This document shows positions 60,501 through 64,000 of a DNA stretch of 64,000 nucleotides, piece after piece. The notes under the pieces were generated by a model. The model saw only the letters and a list, made by a program, of their open reading frames with translations, searched no databases and was not told the DNA's origin. Position numbers and translations under genes: made by a program. Source of the stretch: Helianthus annuus (Eukaryota > Streptophyta > Magnoliopsida > Asterales > Asteraceae); assembly GCF_002127325.2 (NCBI RefSeq), contig NC_035448.2, positions 59,015,577 to 59,079,576 of the forward strand, in the 5' to 3' direction. The number at the start of each line of letters is the position of its first letter. Within the stretch, counting starts at the first letter, position 1.

Positions 60501-61039
60501 ATTGTGTGGTATTGATTATGTAATAATGTTTGCAACAAGGAGGGTTTATATAGAACACATACTTACACTATGATACCTCTAACTATATTTACATATCACC
60601 ACCTCTATCTAGTCATAATTATACTTTGTCTAATATTGTCGATAATCATTTAATCAATTTGGTTTTAAAAACCTGACAAAATAATTTTATATTCATTATT
60701 TTAGGGTTTTCAAATTTTGGTATATTACATTAACATTTCTTTCTATCAATCTATAAAGAGTCTTTTGAAAACCTTGACAAGACCACAATGAAAAACTATT
60801 TGGAATACAAGATATGATCATAACTATCAATCAGTTTTATCAGCGTAAGAGCAACCAATCTTTATTTATAAATGGAAAACATATATGAATTAAAATTTTA
60901 CATTGTAATAACTGAATAGTTTATCATACAATAAAAATATTACTTGAAAACAACAATTTATGCATAGTAAAACTTGCATTTGTTAGTTATGTCTGAATTT
61001 CATTTCTATAGAATAGATATCTTATAGAAGCCATTAAAT
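60501..61039. other. AT-rich intergenic sequence
   Basis: No gene, repeat array or terminal inverted repeat recognised. Confidence 0.5.
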
Positions 61040-61720
61040 TATATCCATCTATCAGGGATATGATGTTGTGAACCTCCAGCTTTGAACGAAGTAGGTAAAC
61101 AACAGAAATCACAAGAGCTAAATCCAAAGAGATCCCACTAACAATAAACAGACCGCCTAAGCGATCAACATTCAGACTTTTGGGTACAACATTAACCTAC
61201 AACCTTTGGGTCAGATATAAGACTGAAAGAGTGGTCATATTGGTTAATGCAACTATACAAAGCCTTACCAAAGCAAAGTTGAATGGGCATGTACAATAGT
61301 GAAAGTGAGCAAGTGAAAAGGTTACTTACAAAGCCAAAACCAGAAATAATAGGTTCAGATGAAACCATGGCATAGCTATCTGGGTACATACTAAGAAACA
61401 TCTTGATGTAAGGAACTTCATCAACAATGGCATCAGCACTGTCAATATGCTTCCCACCTTTCGATAAAGCATGAGCATAACCTTCATACGAGTGATAATG
61501 CCTAAGTTTATGATCTTTGAAATCCAAGTTGTTCACAGTAACTACTCGCTCTCATAAAAGAGTTCCCGTGTATTCCATAAACTCCTTTATTTGATGCCAA
61601 TTAATTCAAACTGCTCAACCATCAACATTGAAGCTAATGTTGCTGTGTAGCTCGTGATCAAGATCAGAACCACAATTAACCAAGTAAACATTACCAAACT
61701 TCACAAATTGCTTGACAGCT
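61040..61720 (-). pseudogene. Glutamate receptor-like (GLR) gene fragment
   Basis: The minus strand encodes the last part of a plant ionotropic glutamate receptor-like channel. In order: a membrane segment with LIVVLILITSYTATLASML (the M3 helix with the SYTAxLA gate motif, about 61600-61660), a degraded linker with one stop, the ligand-binding S2 piece with ALSKGGKH...ADAIVDEVPYIKMFL and SGFGF (61536-61330), then after an intron-like gap the last membrane helix (GLFIVSGISLDLALVISVVYLL, about 61070-61170). The N-terminal domain, S1, M1 and the pore loop are absent upstream, where the sulfotransferase gene begins. GLRs are plasma-membrane cation channels of about 900 residues, so this is a truncated relic. 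Confidence 0.72.
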
Positions 61721-62112
61721 TCTTTTCTCCTACACAAAAAGTAAAACAAATCATCATGTCTTGGCATAACTATGTTCTATTAAAGAAGCATGAGAGGAAG
61801 AGAGGGAGAACTTTGAGCAGAACAAGGAATACTTTTTTTTCTAAGAAATGTTTCGTTATTCAATTCATAAATATGGATTATATAGCGAGTACATTGACCC
61901 AGACTAAAAACAGACACAGAAACACAAAACAAAGTAGTAACAACCTTCAGTTATTAAGCCACTGCTTAAAGACTCGCTCTACTAGATCGACTTCCAATAC
62001 AAACATGAAGTTCATATTATTCTTCAACAACAACATGTTGGAAGCACAAATCTTTACGCTACAATGATACTGATATCATAATCGGGGTAATATGAAGTAG
62101 CCATTCATGACC
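61721..62112. other. 3' flank of sulfotransferase gene
   Basis: Probably the 3' UTR and terminator of the minus-strand gene to the right. No other feature seen. Confidence 0.5.
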
Positions 62113-63102
62113 TCAACCTGTTGCAGTAAAGATCAAACCCGAACCCTTGAACTTCTGAGCAGTGATTCCATCAATACGTTCTTTCATCTCCTTGGTCAAA
62201 TAGTTTTTCCAATCTCCAATCACTCCTTTTCTGAAGAAATCTCGCTTCTCTATGTTCACCAGCCTACCAAACTTTTCGAAACCTTCCTTGTTTACCTCTA
62301 GATTACTCAAATTCTCAAAGCTACACAACTTAACTATCTCCCTCACCACCCCTTTCTCCTCTTCTTCCACCGTTATCGGCTTCCCCACAAAAGCTGCCAG
62401 TTTCTTCACTACTACCTCCGGCTCTTTCTTCATATCCTCGTACTTCAAGAACAAAATCTTGTCCGGATATTCCAAGCTAGCACTCCAGTATGACAGAACT
62501 TGTTCCCAGAATGGCCCATAGTCTGACACACCGAGGCAGAAAAGCTCAAACGCTTCATCCAACGAAAGAGGAGGTAGATCTTTGGATCTAATTTTGTTCA
62601 TGAAATGCCACATGGAAATCAATACGTCTTTCGGGTCCCTACAGACGTAGACAAACTTGCAAGAGCTCATGCAAGCTGGTAACATAGTGCGGGTGAAATG
62701 GGTAGAGAAGACTCGAGGAGTCGATGAGTTAGTGAAGTCGGTAATAGGGTAGGATTCAGCGTCTAGTGGCGAAAAGGCGCTATGCGGGTTGTGCTTGTGA
62801 AGATAGTGGTCGGAGAAGGTGTAGCAGTGGCGGTTAAGGGTAGAGAACACAAGAGCTTTAAGCCAGGTGGTTCCGGACTTCATGAAGGAGGCCAAGAAGA
62901 TGTCGGTAGGGTGTGATTTGAAATAGGTATGTAGAAGCAAGTTGGCTTTTAGGATATCAGGGCTTAACCAGAAGCCATTGTAGTTATGTAGGTGTGGTGT
63001 CCACCATCCATTGCATTTGGGTAGTGTTTCTATCAAGTGTTTGTGGTTCTCGCAGAGCTTTTTGTACTCTGCATCTTCTTCTGTTCTTGGTGCATTTGAC
63101 AT
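62113..63102 (-). CDS. Cytosolic sulfotransferase (flavonol-sulfotransferase-like)
   Basis: 329 residues, intronless, the normal size for plant SOTs (about 320-350). It transfers sulfate from PAPS to a hydroxyl of a small acceptor in the cytosol. Motifs: the PAPS 5'-phosphosulfate loop FMKSGTTWLKAL (residues about 73-84), the likely catalytic His in STHFTRTMLP, the 3'-phosphate site YVCRDPKDVLIS, and the C-terminal RKGVIGDWKNYLT motif. The acceptor cannot be told from sequence. The flavonol type was first described in Asteraceae, but brassinosteroid, hydroxyjasmonate and other acceptors are possible. I chose the ATG at 63102 (MSNAPRTEEDAEY). The frame stays open 19 codons further, but only from a TTG and with a hydrophobic stretch untypical of the family. 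No lesion is seen. A TATA-like TATTTAAATA lies about 60 bases upstream. Confidence 0.9.
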   Translation of the reverse strand: MSNAPRTEEDAEYKKLCENHKHLIETLPKCNGWWTPHLHNYNGFWLSPDILKANLLLHTYFKSHPTDIFLASFMKSGTTWLKALVFSTLNRHCYTFSDHYLHKHNPHSAFSPLDAESYPITDFTNSSTPRVFSTHFTRTMLPACMSSCKFVYVCRDPKDVLISMWHFMNKIRSKDLPPLSLDEAFELFCLGVSDYGPFWEQVLSYWSASLEYPDKILFLKYEDMKKEPEVVVKKLAAFVGKPITVEEEEKGVVREIVKLCSFENLSNLEVNKEGFEKFGRLVNIEKRDFFRKGVIGDWKNYLTKEMKERIDGITAQKFKGSGLIFTATG

Positions 63103-63439
63103 GATGATGAAGGATGTTAAAAACAAATGGAAGTAACATCCTTTTAATGTGTAATGCAATGTATTTAAATATGAAGAAATATCTTTTGTTTTTGAGATAA
63201 ATGATACGGTTTACAATCAATAAGATTTGTAGAGATCTAAATTGTAATCCACTGCACGAAACTTCATAATATAATAAATCAACATCTACCCACTTCACAT
63301 ATAACATAATATTGTATTTGTACAATAAAATAATGTATTTTCTCCATTTGTGTGGGGTTTAGAGAAGATGGTTATATCATGTTTTCTCTATTTGTGTGAG
63401 TTTAGAATAAAGAAGATGGTTATATCATATTTAGTTCTT
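63103..63439. other. Upstream region of sulfotransferase gene
   Basis: Contains the presumed promoter, with a TATA-like TATTTAAATA at about 63162-63171, and a duplicated AGAAGATGGTTATATCAT (about 63364 and 63412). No other gene. Confidence 0.5.
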
Positions 63440-63871
63440 GAGTAAACGGCTAAAATGGTCTATGAGGTTTGATCACTTTTGCTACTTTAGTTGAAAACTC
63501 AAATTTTTTGAATCTATGTCCTCGTGGTTTCAATTTTATTGTCCATTTTCATCCAAAAGCAAAATCTAGTCTGATTTTTCAGTTAACAACCAACTTTTTT
63601 TTGCCTTTTTCCTCTCTTTTAAAGAAGGGCAAAATGGTCAGATTTTATTAGTTTGTTATAATAAAACGTTAAAAGACCATTTGTCCTTCGTTAAAAGAAA
63701 GGAAAAAGACAAAAACAGTTAGATGTTAACTGAAAAATCGGACCATATTTTGATTTTGGATGAAAATGGCAACAAAATTAAAACCATAGGAAACCAGATT
63801 TAAAAGATTTGAGTTTTGGACTAAAGTGCCAAAAATGACAAAACCTCAGGGACCATTTTGGCAGTTTACTC
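63440..63871. mobile_element. 432-bp TIR element (MITE-like)
   Basis: Ends GAGTAAACGGC and GCAGTTTACTC. The inverted ends extend more than 50 bases (AAATGGTCxxTGAGGTTT...CTTTAGT). Flanked by TTAGTTCTT and TTATTTCTT, a 9-bp near-duplication with one mismatch, which suits a MULE-type MITE. No protein. Confidence 0.72.
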
Positions 63872-63916
63872 TTATTTCTTTCTCAATCATATAACCCTTT
63901 GGACATGATTTTTTTA

Positions 63917-64000
63917 GAGTAAACTGCCATTTTGGTCCCTGTGGTTTGGCCAGTTTTGCCATTTTAGTCCAAATCTCAAACTTTTTACATCTGGGTCTGT
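63917..64000. mobile_element. Second copy of the same TIR element, cut by window end
   Basis: GAGTAAACTGCCATTTTGGTCC... matches the end of the element at 63440-63871 and runs off the window. Confidence 0.65.

Noticed and set aside
63103..63159. 19-codon N-terminal extension of the sulfotransferase
   Set aside because: Would need a TTG start and gives a hydrophobic stretch that cytosolic sulfotransferases lack.

Overview
The window is plant nuclear DNA from a repeat-rich region. I see no bacterial or viral genome organisation. Spliced genes, copia and gypsy LTR retrotransposons with plant tRNA primer sites, a Mutator-like transposon and a soluble sulfotransferase all point to a eudicot. The retroelement types, the many Ulp1-like genes of this kind, and the flavonol-sulfotransferase-like gene suggest Asteraceae. 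That family assignment is inference.

Layout. Positions 1-5698 hold the right part of a copia-like element with a broken gag-like region, no pol and a 3' LTR. Positions 5699-8477 are fossil sequence with a decayed minus-strand retroelement ORF. Positions 8478-18763 are a second, related copia-like element with a clean target duplication (CTCAT). Nested inside its gag is a complete 6.3-kb Athila-like element (10558-16869, duplication GTGGC) whose two LTRs have equal length. Positions 19128-21835 form a large inverted repeat of two opposed foldback elements with a small derivative between them. Positions 21926-31333 are a 9.4-kb MULE with 54-bp terminal inverted repeats (TIRs) and two genes pointing inward: a Ulp1-like cysteine protease gene on the plus strand and a FAR1-type MULE transposase on the minus strand. 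Positions 31397-53514 are a fossil LTR split by two later insertions. One is a nearly solo LTR (31750-34241, AAGGT). The other is a 17.9-kb tandem array of a Tekay-like gypsy element, LTR-internal-LTR-internal-LTR (35082-53025). Positions 53530-58175 are a copia reverse-transcriptase relic split by a 4-kb solo LTR (CATGA). Positions 58259-60495 are a small gag-only LTR element (GTTTG). Positions 61040-61720 are a glutamate-receptor gene fragment, and 62113-63102 (minus) is an apparently intact sulfotransferase, the only convincing host gene. A 432-bp TIR element and the start of a second copy close the window.

How the parts relate. Most of the window is a layered record of insertions, readable from target duplications. 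The Athila-like copy is younger than its copia host. The gypsy array is best explained by one insertion followed by unequal crossing-over between its own LTRs: the middle LTR matches the right LTR on one side and the left LTR on the other, switching within about 46 bp. The MULE has the MuDR-like plan of two convergent genes. Its introns and spacer carry dozens of copies of a short word (TGTGCTGGTTTA) that I cannot attribute to a known function.
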